In this document: positions 18,154 through 26,874 of the stretch, piece after piece
Numbering within the stretch: position 1 is the first letter of the stretch
How the letters are laid out: every line of letters begins with the position of its first letter
Source: DASQYE01 sp036389315
Lineage (GTDB): Bacteria; Acidobacteriota; Blastocatellia; Pyrinomonadales; Pyrinomonadaceae
Assembly: GCA_036389315.1 (NCBI GenBank)
Contig: DASVQF010000039.1
Span: forward strand, 1 to 64,000
Length of the DNA stretch: 64,000 bases
Reading direction: 5' to 3'
Position numbers and translations under genes: made by a program
The notes under the pieces: generated by a model
What the model saw: the letters and a program-made list of their open reading frames with translations, nothing else
Databases searched by the model: none
What the model was told of the DNA's origin: nothing

Positions 18154-19516
18154 CATTCGTGGCGTTGCGCTCGATGGCGTTCAGGGCTGTGGCGGTCGGA
18201 GCCGTGGGCTCGCGCTCTGCGCTCTCTTCCGCCGCTGTTGCTGCGAGGGGCTCAGCGCCGTCTTCCAGCTTGCGCTCGATCAATTCCAGAATCTTGTCGG
18301 GCGATTCGTTGCTGAGGGCCTGCCGCTTGGCCTCTATCACAAGCTCGGCCATGTCGCGCGCGCGCGCCTTGTACAAGTTATTGCGGGCGATCAAATCTTC
18401 TATGATGCGGCGCTCGCGCTCATGTCGCGGCGCTTGGGCATCCATGCCGGCGGCGATGGCATATTCGACGGGGACGCTCTGATTGCGCAGGATGACGTGC
18501 AGAGCGCCCGTGCGCTCGCGCGCCTCTTCGCGCATGCGGTTGATCTCAAGCAGCGAATTCTTGAATCCCAACTGCCCGCGCAGAGTAATCTCTATGATCG
18601 GCGCGGGCCCACCCGAGCGAGAGTCATACGCGCGCGCCTCATGCTCGACCTTCTCCATCACGCCGGCAAAGACTTCCTCCGGCTCTTTCGCGCCCGACAC
18701 GTCGAAGGAGAGGCGCTGGAAGGGGCGCTGCGTGTAATCGCGCAGGTGGCTGGCCGTGACCTTGTGCTCCGCGTCCACTTCGACCAGGTAAGCGCCGCGC
18801 TCTTCCCTGTACTCGTCAATGGAAGTGGCTTCCAGCGAGCCCGGATTGAAAGCCCAGTTGTCCACGTCAAACCGCTTGTGCGTATGGCCCAGGGCGACGT
18901 AGCCGGTCAGTTGTTTCAGCTCTTGCAGCTTGGCAATGGTGAGCGCCGGAATGGGCCGGTTGATCTGGCCTTCGACATCCGTATGGAGCATGAGGATATT
19001 GAACAGGCCCCGCTCGCTCGCCCTGCGGAGCGCGTCCGAGAGCACTGGGATAGCGGCGTTGGCGCTCGCGCCGTACCAGTGCGAGCCGAAGATGCGCGCT
19101 CCCGCGATGTCCACGTAAGAGCCCGCGCGCTCCTCTTCATCCCAGGGCATAAGGGTCACGCGCCCCTCCTCGTCCCGCGTCGGCTCAAGCAGCTTGAGGA
19201 AGCCCCATTGCGAGAGCGAGCGCAGCCAGCTAAAGTCCGAGACGGCGTCGCGCTGGTCATGATTGCCTTCGATGGCGGCCACAGGAATATGAGCCTCTCG
19301 CAGCAGCTCAAGCCCCGCCATCGCGTGATTCATCGCCTGCGGGTCTATGTTGCGCCGGTCGAAGAAGTCGCCGACGATGAGCACGAAATCCACTTTATTG
19401 CCGATGGCATGATTAGTGATGACATCATACCAGGCGCGAAAAAAGTCTTTCGTGCGTTCTTCCAGATTATAGCGGCGGCAGCCCAAGTGTATGTCAGCCA
19501 GGTGAAGGAATTTCAT
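18134..19516 (-). CDS. sbcD: DNA repair exonuclease, SbcD/Mre11 family
   Basis: A 460-residue metallophosphoesterase. The five-part metal signature is visible: LADIHLGC (D and H), IVGDFFDRR, EGNHDQRD, MLHTDVEG and ALGHTHKR. With SbcC it would cut hairpins and process DNA ends, but no sbcC gene is adjacent. I chose ATG 19516 (MKFLHLADIH); an upstream start at 19525 would overlap a TATAAT box on the same strand (19531-19526), and with the ATG at 19516 the message would be nearly leaderless. The final codons are read from hairpin repeat A3. Confidence 0.88.
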   Translation of the reverse strand: MKFLHLADIHLGCRRYNLEERTKDFFRAWYDVITNHAIGNKVDFVLIVGDFFDRRNIDPQAMNHAMAGLELLREAHIPVAAIEGNHDQRDAVSDFSWLRSLSQWGFLKLLEPTRDEEGRVTLMPWDEEERAGSYVDIAGARIFGSHWYGASANAAIPVLSDALRRASERGLFNILMLHTDVEGQINRPIPALTIAKLQELKQLTGYVALGHTHKRFDVDNWAFNPGSLEATSIDEYREERGAYLVEVDAEHKVTASHLRDYTQRPFQRLSFDVSGAKEPEEVFAGVMEKVEHEARAYDSRSGGPAPIIEITLRGQLGFKNSLLEINRMREEARERTGALHVILRNQSVPVEYAIAAGMDAQAPRHERERRIIEDLIARNNLYKARARDMAELVIEAKRQALSNESPDKILELIERKLEDGAEPLAATAAEESAEREPTAPTATALNAIERNATNAVMSGK

Positions 19517-19525
19517 TGTAGACAC

Positions 19526-19554
19526 ATTATACGATATTCGAGATGGATTAACAG
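19526..19554 (-). promoter_or_regulatory. Possible sbcD promoter
   Basis: The -10 TATAAT (19531-19526, minus strand) is consensus. The best -35 at 17 bp is a weak CTGTTA. Transcription would begin about 3 bases before the ATG at 19516. Confidence 0.35.
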
Positions 19555-19586
19555 AATAGCGTGAGTGGCAGGAATTTTTGTGAGAG

Positions 19587-19643
19587 AGAAAAAAAGAAGC
19601 CCCCGCGACACTGGGCAGGTGTCATTTTAGGTGCGGGGGCTTC
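19587..19643 (-). terminator. Rho-independent terminator of the small membrane protein gene
   Basis: GAAGCCCCCGC (19643-19633 on the minus strand) pairs with GCGGGGGCTTC (19606-19596), with an inner ACACCTG/CAGTGT stem, followed by a run of seven T. Confidence 0.85.
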
Positions 19644-19756
19644 GCGGCTCCGTGCGACGGGAGGGGATTCCGTACAGCGCGGGGCACTGACGGCCTCTCA
19701 AGTGGGGCGAGTGGCCGGAGCTTGATCTTGAGAAAGAACTGTTCGAGCGCGCTGGC

Positions 19757-20017
19757 TCAAGCGATGCTGGTCGCCGCCCGGTCGCGCCGCTCCATCTCCG
19801 GAGCTACTACAGGAGCCAGGGGTGCGCGCCACACTGCGCGCGTCCAGGCCCGGTCTCGCGCCGTGCTGGCCTCACGGCGCGAGACCATCTTGATCTTTGG
19901 CGGGGTGGGCCGCCAGGCCCTTATCATCTCCACCAGGGCTCTCGTTACCAGGTACGCAAAGAGCAGTATGTAAAACCCTATGACCGTCGCCAGTAAAGTG
20001 TATTCCGCTTTGCTCAT
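19757..20017 (-). CDS. Small single-pass membrane protein
   Basis: An 86-residue protein starting MSKAEYTLLATVIGFY at ATG 20017. One hydrophobic helix (about residues 7-30, LLATVIGFYILLFAYLVTRAL) is followed by a basic, arginine-rich cytoplasmic tail. I do not recognise a family. The frame is open upstream, but that part shadows the receiver gene and has no ribosome site. A strong terminator 115 bp downstream on the same strand supports that this region is transcribed. Confidence 0.55.
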   Translation of the reverse strand: MSKAEYTLLATVIGFYILLFAYLVTRALVEMIRAWRPTPPKIKMVSRREASTARDRAWTRAVWRAPLAPVVAPEMERRDRAATSIA

Positions 20018-20081
20018 ATCCGAATTGACGCGAGTGATCGATGGCTTTTGCTCTTCCGCGTCAATTAAATTCCGCGCTCGG

Positions 20082-20474
20082 TCAGACGGCGTCGAGGCGG
20101 TATTCGGGCGCGTGACGGCGCACGGCGGCCAGCAGGTGCTCCACGTCAAACGGCTTACCTAAGAAGCCGTCCGCGCCCTCTTTGAAACAGGCTTTCTGCA
20201 TCTCCATGTCGGAGGCCGAGCTGACCACCAAGACCTTCGAGTCGGGGAAGCGATCTTTAATGAAGCCGAGTATCCGCATCCCGATCTCGGGCGAGTCTGC
20301 GACGGGCGGCAGATGCAGGTCGAGGATCGAGACGGCCGGTTCGTAACTGAGCGCGCGACGCAGGGCCGACTGTAGATCGTTGGCCGTCATCACTTCATAA
20401 TCGTCGCATAGCGTCCAGAAGAGCTGCTGCGTGATCGCTACGTCGTCGTCAACTATTAAGACTTTAGGCTTCAT
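20082..20474 (-). CDS. Stand-alone response-regulator receiver protein
   Basis: A 130-residue receiver domain with VDDDVAITQ (acidic pair), AVSILDLHLPP (phosphoacceptor aspartate), LVVSSASDM (switch serine) and LGKPFDVEHL (lysine). The LHLPP form resembles receivers of the NtrC class, and the next gene upstream on the same strand is an NtrC-type regulator, so the domain may have arisen from it or compete for the same kinase. The gap of 200 bp suggests its own promoter. Confidence 0.85.
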   Translation of the reverse strand: MKPKVLIVDDDVAITQQLFWTLCDDYEVMTANDLQSALRRALSYEPAVSILDLHLPPVADSPEIGMRILGFIKDRFPDSKVLVVSSASDMEMQKACFKEGADGFLGKPFDVEHLLAAVRRHAPEYRLDAV

Positions 20475-20673
20475 TCAACTCTTTCTTTCTTGGCTCAAGC
20501 TGACCGGCTTACCTGCAACGCTTGTACCATGTGTCTGAGAGCGATGCTTGTGATGGATTTACTGCGGAAATCGGCGAAGCCTGAGAGTTGCAAAAAAATT
20601 ACCTGTGCACGGAAGGCGACAGCGGGCGCGGGCGTGTGTCTACATTCGTAGACATGAAGAGAACCGTTCTTTG

Positions 20674-22083
20674 TCAGGATTGATCCTGTGGCGGAGAGTC
20701 TTCCGACTCGAACTCGCTGATGAGCCTGTGTAGATAGGAGCGGCTGATGCCTAGACGGCGGGCCGCAGCCACTTTGTTGCCGCCCTCGCTCTGCAAGGCT
20801 GCGGCGATCATGCGGCGGCGCAGGGCCGTGACGGCCCCTTCGAGCGTCGTCTCGTCCGTGGGCTCTGTGCCGGGCAGGGTGCGCAGCATGTTTTCCGGCA
20901 GGAACTCGACCCCGAGCTTGGGCCCAACGCTCAGGACGACCAGGCGCTCGATGACATTCTCAAGCTCGCGCACGTTGCCGGGCCAATCATATTCGAGCAA
21001 CGCTTCGATCAGGGCAGGCTCAAGCTCGGGCAGCGAGCGCCCGTGCTTTTCAGAGACCTTGGCGGCAAAGTGCGCGGCCAGGAGCGGGATGTCTTCGACG
21101 CGCTCGCGCAAGGGGGGCAAGACCAGCGGCACGACGTTGAGGCGGTAAAATAGGTCTCGACGGAAGCGTCCGGCCTCGACCTCCTGTTGCAGGTCGCGAT
21201 TGCTGGCGGCGATGAGGCGAATGTCTACGGTCAGTGTCTTTGTCGCTCCGACGCGCTCGAAGGCGCGCTCCTGCAAGACCCGGAGCAGCTTGACCTGCAC
21301 GGCGGGCGTCAGCTCGCCGATCTCGTCCAGAAAGAGCGTGCCGCCGTCGGCCAGCTCGAAGCGCCCTTTCTTAGCGGCCGTCGCGCCCGTAAAGGCTCCC
21401 TTCTCGTGACCGAACAGCTCCGACTCGATCAGGGTTTCAGGGAGCGCCGCACAGCTCACGGCGACGAAGGGAGCCGCAGAGCGCGGGCTCTCTTCATGAA
21501 TGGCGCGGGCCAAGACCTCCTTGCCCGTCCCGTTCTCGCCCGTCAAGAGGACTGTGGCCGAAGTCTGCGCGACGGAGCGCGCCTGCTTGAGAATCTTCTC
21601 GAAGGCGGGGCTTGCGCCGACCAGGTGATCGAACCCCTTGCGGCCGCTCAGGGCGGAGCGCAGGCGCAGTATCTCCTGCTCAAGACGATGCGTGCGCGCC
21701 GCCTGGCGAACGATGTGCAGGACTTCGTCCGCGTCGAAAGGCTTTTCAAAGAAGCCGTAGGCTCCGCGCTTGATCGCTTCAAGCGCGGCCTGCTTGTAGT
21801 TGCTGCCGGTGATGACTATGACGGGCACGGGCGGGCGCAAGGCACGCGCGGCTCCGACCACTGCGAGCCCTTCCGAAATATCGCCGGGTGAGGGAGGCAG
21901 TCGCAGGTCGCTCAAGACCACGTCTATCTTTTCGCGCGCGAGCAGCTCGCAAGCCTTGTCGCGCGTCGCGGCTTCAAGCACGCGATACTCCTCCTCATCG
22001 AGCGCCCAGTAGAGCCCGCGACGCAGCGGTTCTTCGTCTTCGACAACCAGCACAGTGACCTTCGGCTCTGTTTGTTCGCTCAT
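20674..22083 (-). CDS. Sigma-54-dependent response regulator, NtrC family
   Basis: A 469-residue activator: receiver (1-125, phosphoacceptor D59 in VVLSDLRLP), AAA+ domain (about 155-380; Walker A GENGTGKE at 181-188, sigma-54 contact loop GAFTGA at 229-234, Walker B TLFLDEIGEL) and a Fis-type helix-turn-helix at the C-terminus (NKVAAARRLGISRSYLHRL). It would drive sigma-54 promoters in response to a kinase signal. The sensor kinase gene lies upstream on the same strand, 215 bp away, and is the natural partner. No GGN10GC-type target was found nearby by eye. Confidence 0.93.
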   Translation of the reverse strand: MSEQTEPKVTVLVVEDEEPLRRGLYWALDEEEYRVLEAATRDKACELLAREKIDVVLSDLRLPPSPGDISEGLAVVGAARALRPPVPVIVITGSNYKQAALEAIKRGAYGFFEKPFDADEVLHIVRQAARTHRLEQEILRLRSALSGRKGFDHLVGASPAFEKILKQARSVAQTSATVLLTGENGTGKEVLARAIHEESPRSAAPFVAVSCAALPETLIESELFGHEKGAFTGATAAKKGRFELADGGTLFLDEIGELTPAVQVKLLRVLQERAFERVGATKTLTVDIRLIAASNRDLQQEVEAGRFRRDLFYRLNVVPLVLPPLRERVEDIPLLAAHFAAKVSEKHGRSLPELEPALIEALLEYDWPGNVRELENVIERLVVLSVGPKLGVEFLPENMLRTLPGTEPTDETTLEGAVTALRRRMIAAALQSEGGNKVAAARRLGISRSYLHRLISEFESEDSPPQDQS

Positions 22084-22298
22084 AAAAGGTTCCCACTAAC
22101 ACCGGCCCGGCGCGCTCTTTTGTTGTGAAGCGGCAGCGCCTCGGGCGGCGACCTTTTGAGTAGTACGATGAGGGAATCGCCACAGGCCCCTTTGACCGGC
22201 GGCGGCTTCGGCTCGTTCAACTATAGCTGGAAAAACTGAAAGGAGATCGGCGCGGCCGGTCGCAAATGGAATGGATGCTTAGTTTTTTGCATCCCCCG

Positions 22299-24197
22299 TT
22301 AAGCCGCCTGATCCGGCGCAGATGGTAACACGACGCGAAAGCAAGTGCCAGAGCCCGGTTGTGACTGCACGTCTATGCGGCCGCCGTGGGCGCGCACCAC
22401 TTCGCGACAGGTATAGAGGCCGAGGCCGACTCCCTTATTCTTGGTCGTGGCGAAGGGGCGAAACAGTCGCTCGCGGATAAACTCCTCGCTCATGCCGGGG
22501 CCCGTATCGGCGACGCTGAAAAAGACGTGGGCATCGTCGGCGCGCCCGGCCTCTATGGTCAGGCGGCCGCTCTGCGCGCCCATCGCTTCGAGGGCGTTGA
22601 TGATGAGGTTCTCGACGACGCGCTCCATCCGCTCTGCGTCCAGGGGGGCTATGAGCGAAGGGGGCAGGCGCGTCTCGACCTGATGCAGAGAGGCGTGCGT
22701 GGCTGTTTGCGAGATGACGCGTTGGATGATGGGGACGAGGTCGGCCGGGCGCGGCCGCTTGAACTCGCCGCTGAGGCTCTCGACGGGGCCGCTCAGCTTG
22801 GCGACGAGCGCGCGCAGCTTATCGGTCGCAAGCGTGAGCGATTGCATGGCGTCGGCGCGAAACTCTTCACGATGAAAGCGGCGCTCCATGTTGCGGACGA
22901 TCAGCGAAAGCGCGGCGATAGCATTCTTCAGGTCGTGCGTCATCATCGCCGAGAGGCGCAGGAATGCCTGGAACTGGCGCATCTCTGCCTCGCGCGCCAT
23001 CTGTGCGCGCAACTTGTCGCTCATCTTATTGAAGCTCTCGGCCAGGAGGCGCGTCTCGTCGTTAGAGCGCACCTCTATGCGCTGGTCTAGCCGGCCTCCG
23101 GCGATGGCGACAGCGCCTTCCGTGACGCGCTCTATCTGGCTCGCCGTGCGGCCCACGACCCAGGTGAGCGCGACGGCCGTCGCCACTCCGATCAAGGCCG
23201 ACAGCAGGAGCCTGATCCAGCGTCTTCGCTCTAAGCCTGCGGTGGCCAGAGAGTAGTTACCGGCGACGGCGAGCGAGCTATCGAGCGGCGCGACCCTCAG
23301 ATAGCTTGCCAGCCAACGGCTGCCGCCCGTCCAATCGAAGAACATAGCGCCCCGCTCGCTCGCCATCATCTGATCGGCGACGGGCTTGAAGGTGGGCATG
23401 GCGTTGTCTACGCTCTGGTAGCGGAGCGTCTCGTTGGTGTGGTAGACGATCTCGCCCCTGTGGCCGAGCGCGACTATGGTGCGCTGCGCCGTTGCTCCGG
23501 AAGAAGAGGCGGCGGCAAGCTCGCCCACGGCACGCGCGAACAGCGTCTCTGCTCTGAGGTCTGCGACGAGAGCGCCGCGTGCGCCGCCCGCGCTCGCTTC
23601 ATCAGTAAAGACCGGCACGGTGTAGCGCAGGATCATGCCCTTCGGCTCGTGGGCGAGAGGACGGCGCAGCGGCCTCTGCTCCGAAGTCGTCCAGACGCGC
23701 TCGTCCGCGTTCGCGCTCGTGACGAAACCTTTGGTTTGATAACGCAGGGCAGCCTCGTCTGCGGCGCTTGCTTCCGGCTCGACGCGAAAGAGCACGCGAC
23801 GCCCACCGCTCACACAAGTCACGGCCGAGTAATGCCTGTTGGCGAGCAGGAAGGCGTTGAGCATCCCGCGCACGTCCTCCGGCACGGGCTCTTCGCGCTC
23901 TTGCGAAGCGGTCGTGGTGAAAGAGAGGCTGCCGGGCGGCGCTTCAGTCGCCTCCCCTGAGCCCTGCACGTAGGTGCGCAGCGACTTGCTGCGCGCGAGC
24001 GCCATGAGCCCGGCCTCCTGCTCACGCTGCCTCTCCTCGACATTGCGCGCGATCATCAGCATCTCGCGCTCGACATCGCCGCGCAGCAACGATTCGACGG
24101 CCTCAAGGCTACTCAGGTAGTGGAAGTAGTTGAGCACAAGCATCGGCACGATGCCGAAGGCAAGGAAGATGAGGAAGATTTTTGATCGAAGGCCCAT
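22299..24197 (-). CDS. Membrane sensor histidine kinase
   Basis: A 632-residue kinase. Helix 1 (about 7-25) and helix 2 (about 328-348) bracket a 300-residue periplasmic sensor domain of the Cache-like kind. A HAMP region (350-400) leads to the phosphoacceptor H421 in MTHDLKNAIAALSL, and the ATPase domain shows NLIINALEAM, DTGPGM and GVGLGLY. Proximity to the NtrC-type gene makes the two a likely two-component pair. The ligand is unknown. The gene order, sensor first, is consistent with one transcript. Confidence 0.92.
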   Translation of the reverse strand: MGLRSKIFLIFLAFGIVPMLVLNYFHYLSSLEAVESLLRGDVEREMLMIARNVEERQREQEAGLMALARSKSLRTYVQGSGEATEAPPGSLSFTTTASQEREEPVPEDVRGMLNAFLLANRHYSAVTCVSGGRRVLFRVEPEASAADEAALRYQTKGFVTSANADERVWTTSEQRPLRRPLAHEPKGMILRYTVPVFTDEASAGGARGALVADLRAETLFARAVGELAAASSSGATAQRTIVALGHRGEIVYHTNETLRYQSVDNAMPTFKPVADQMMASERGAMFFDWTGGSRWLASYLRVAPLDSSLAVAGNYSLATAGLERRRWIRLLLSALIGVATAVALTWVVGRTASQIERVTEGAVAIAGGRLDQRIEVRSNDETRLLAESFNKMSDKLRAQMAREAEMRQFQAFLRLSAMMTHDLKNAIAALSLIVRNMERRFHREEFRADAMQSLTLATDKLRALVAKLSGPVESLSGEFKRPRPADLVPIIQRVISQTATHASLHQVETRLPPSLIAPLDAERMERVVENLIINALEAMGAQSGRLTIEAGRADDAHVFFSVADTGPGMSEEFIRERLFRPFATTKNKGVGLGLYTCREVVRAHGGRIDVQSQPGSGTCFRVVLPSAPDQAA

Positions 24198-24204
24198 GAG
24201 AAGA

Positions 24205-24271
24205 ATGACAGATGACAGATGTTAGACGTTAGATGCTGCCGCCCGGCTGACATCCGGCATCCGACATCTAG
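24205..24271. repeat. Intergenic hairpin repeat, family D (copy D2)
   Basis: GACAGATGTTAGACGTTAGATG at the left is mirrored imperfectly by CATCCGGCATCCGACATCTAG at the right; compare D1 at 4276. It fills the gap between the CysQ-like gene and the kinase gene. Confidence 0.55.
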
Positions 24272-24273
24272 CC

Positions 24274-25149
24274 TTAAACTTCTACTCTTTCGCGCCCGAA
24301 CTCTCTCAAAAGCGGCGCGAGCCGCGAGATGACGCTCGCGTGGGCCGCGCCGTTGCTGGCGACGATGCCGTTGCGATTCTGCACGTCGGGCGAGTTGTAG
24401 CTGAGCGGATAGCCGAAGAGGTCTGTCAGCCTTCCGCCCGCTTCCGTCAGTATGACCTCCGGCGCGCAGGTGTCCCACTGCTTGGTGCGCGGCGACAGGT
24501 GCACGTAAAGATCGCACTGGCGCTCTATGATGAGGCCGACCTTGACGCCTACGGAGCCGCGCTGCACTTCGTCGCGCACGCCGAGCGCGCGCACGACCTT
24601 GTCCAGGCGCGGGCTTCTGTGCGAGCGGCTGGCCGCAAGCATCATCTGTGTCAGCTCACGCTGGTCTGAGACGCGCGCTCGCTCGCGCCCCAGCCCGGGG
24701 CGCTCGATCCACGTGCCGGAGCCGTCGGCCGCGAAGTAGAGCACGTCTGCGAGCGGCTGGTAGACGACGCCGACTCGCGCCAGGCCACGGACGGCGAGGC
24801 CGATCTGGACGGCGAAATCTCCGTTGCGCGCGATGAAGCCGTTGGTTCCGTCGAGCGGGTCTATCATCCAGACGCGGCTCTTGTCCAAGCGCCGCGCGGT
24901 GTCAATTGACTCTTCTGCGAGGATGCCGTCCTCGGGGAATTCGTGACGTATGCGGCCGACGATCAGGGCGTTGGCCGCGCGGTCTGCTTCTGTCACGGGC
25001 TCTTCATCGTCGGCGCTCGTCTTCTGCTCGACGTGCAGCGGACGGTCATAATATTCGAGCGCCAGCGCCCCGGCCTCACGCGCCAGCAGGCGCGCGACCT
25101 CAAGCTCGCGCTCGTACCCGTTCTCTTCTCGTTCCACTTTTGAAGACAC
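24274..25149 (-). CDS. 3'(2'),5'-bisphosphate nucleotidase-like phosphatase (CysQ type)
   Basis: A 291-residue member of the inositol monophosphatase superfamily. Metal motifs: AEESIDTARR near 75-84, WMIDPLDGTNGF near 93-104 and QWDTCAPEVILTEAGG near 215-230. The DGTNGF form (rather than DGTTNF) and the WDTCAPE block are typical of CysQ/BPNT enzymes that remove the 3' phosphate from PAP made during sulphate assimilation. A related paralogue of the SuhB type lies at 9.87 kb. It ends next to hairpin D2 and precedes the kinase gene on the same strand; no functional link is evident. Confidence 0.85.
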   Translation of the reverse strand: MSSKVEREENGYERELEVARLLAREAGALALEYYDRPLHVEQKTSADDEEPVTEADRAANALIVGRIRHEFPEDGILAEESIDTARRLDKSRVWMIDPLDGTNGFIARNGDFAVQIGLAVRGLARVGVVYQPLADVLYFAADGSGTWIERPGLGRERARVSDQRELTQMMLAASRSHRSPRLDKVVRALGVRDEVQRGSVGVKVGLIIERQCDLYVHLSPRTKQWDTCAPEVILTEAGGRLTDLFGYPLSYNSPDVQNRNGIVASNGAAHASVISRLAPLLREFGRERVEV

Positions 25150-25177
25150 GATATTTGATACCCGCTTCCCTCTGCCA

Positions 25178-26743
25178 CTAATTCCCGCCGAGCGTGCGCG
25201 CTGCGTCGCGCACTATCTCCAGGGTTTGATCTATGTCGGCGCGCGTCGTGCGGAAATTGACGATGCAGGCCCGCAGGCCGTAGACCCCCTTGAGCGTGAC
25301 GTTTGAAAGATAAGCGCGCCCGCCGCGCTGGACAGTGAGCATGATCGCGGCGTTCAAACGGTCAAGCTCCGCGTCGAGGCGTGCGCGCTCTTCACCTTCA
25401 CTGCTGCCCAGTCTTTCGCGCACGCTTCGCGTCACGTAGCGAAAGCAGCAGATGCTCAGCTCCGTGGGAGCGAGCAGCTCGAAATCTTCCGACTCACGAA
25501 CGCGCGCGGCGAAATAGCTTGCCAGCTCATTATCTTCGCTGATCGCCGCGCGCACACGGCGCTCGCCGTAATAGCTGAGCATCATCCAGACTTTCAAGGC
25601 GCGGAAGCGTCTGGACAACTCCACGCCGTAATCCCAGAAAGCGAAGCTCTCGGCCGTCGTCTCCTCATGCACTTTAATATAATCGGCGTCCGATGAGAGA
25701 AAGGCTCGGCGCGCTGCCGCCGCGTCGCGAAAGAGCAGGCAGCCGCAATCGACCGGCGCGTAGAGCCACTTGTGCGGGTCTAGCGAGATGGAGTCTGCGC
25801 GCTCCATGCCTTCAAACAGGGCGCGCTTGCTTTCGTCCAGAGCGCCCAAAGCGCCGTACGCGCCGTCAACATGAAACCAGAGGCCGAGGCTGCTGGCGAG
25901 GCCGGCTATCTCGGCGAGCGGATCGACCGCGCCCGTGTTGACCGTGCCCGCGCTCGCCACTACGCAGAAGGGCCTGAGGCCGCGCGCCGTGTCGGCTTCG
26001 ACGGCCGCGCGCAAGTCTCGCACGTCCAGGCGAAACCGCTCGTCCGTCCTGACGAGCCGCACCTGATCGCGCCCGAGCCCGAGTATGTCTGCGGCCTTCG
26101 GGATGGACATGTGCACCTGCTCGGAAGCGTAGAGGGTAACGGGAGGCCCTGCGCTCCACAGGCCGCGCCGTGCCACCTCTGCTTCCGGCGAGAGAGCGCG
26201 ATGCGCCACGAGCAGCGCGTTCAGATTGGCCATAGAGCCGCCGCTCGTCAGCAGCCCGTGCGCCTCCTGCCCTTCCTCGCCGTAGCCGATCATCTTCGAG
26301 AGCCAGCCCAACACCATCTTCTCCAACACGGTCGCAGCCGGAGCCGAGCGCCAGGAGGTCACGTTCACGTTGAGCGCCGAGGCCAACAGGTCTGCGAACG
26401 CTCCGACCGGCGTCGAGGGCGAGGCGACGTAGCCGAAGAACCTGGGATGCCCGTTATGGCGGCTGCCCGCAATGATCGCGCGGCAATCGTCGAGTATCTG
26501 TTCGAGCGAAGAGCCTTCTTCGCTCAGCTCGCGCGAGAGGCGCTCTGTCAGCGCAGCGCCGGAGGCCGAGGGGAAAACCGGAAGTTCCGGGAGATGCGCG
26601 AAATATTCCTCGACGAGCCGCAGCGTCGCTTCGGACAGCTCGCCCAGTTCCCTCCCGTCCATCTCAAGCCTGGAGGCGCGCTGCTGCTCCGGCGCGCTCG
26701 GCCCCGTAGCATTGCTTTCATGCTCTTGGTCTCTCTCGCTCAC
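25178..26743 (-). CDS. PLP-dependent group II decarboxylase (aromatic amino acid decarboxylase-like)
   Basis: A 521-residue pyridoxal-phosphate enzyme starting at a GTG. The cofactor lysine is in SLDPHKWLYAPVDCG, with GTVNTGAVDPL and FHVDGAYGA before it. The N-terminal NGHPRFFGYVASPSTP and the GLLTSGGSMANL phosphate-binding turn are characteristic of tyrosine/tryptophan/DOPA-type decarboxylases. The exact substrate cannot be read from sequence; an aromatic amino acid is likeliest. It lies 29 bp upstream of the CysQ-like gene on the same strand. Confidence 0.88.
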   Translation of the reverse strand: MSERDQEHESNATGPSAPEQQRASRLEMDGRELGELSEATLRLVEEYFAHLPELPVFPSASGAALTERLSRELSEEGSSLEQILDDCRAIIAGSRHNGHPRFFGYVASPSTPVGAFADLLASALNVNVTSWRSAPAATVLEKMVLGWLSKMIGYGEEGQEAHGLLTSGGSMANLNALLVAHRALSPEAEVARRGLWSAGPPVTLYASEQVHMSIPKAADILGLGRDQVRLVRTDERFRLDVRDLRAAVEADTARGLRPFCVVASAGTVNTGAVDPLAEIAGLASSLGLWFHVDGAYGALGALDESKRALFEGMERADSISLDPHKWLYAPVDCGCLLFRDAAAARRAFLSSDADYIKVHEETTAESFAFWDYGVELSRRFRALKVWMMLSYYGERRVRAAISEDNELASYFAARVRESEDFELLAPTELSICCFRYVTRSVRERLGSSEGEERARLDAELDRLNAAIMLTVQRGGRAYLSNVTLKGVYGLRACIVNFRTTRADIDQTLEIVRDAARTLGGN

Positions 26744-26874
26744 TTCGGTTGCTCTTTCGGCTCCCGCTGCTTTTTAACACACTAGCACGGCTTCGACGAA
26801 ACGATGCTTGCGGCATCGCGCCCCTCGCGCGTATAGTCTCGGGGCACACTCCACGCTGGCTTGAGGACGGGCTT

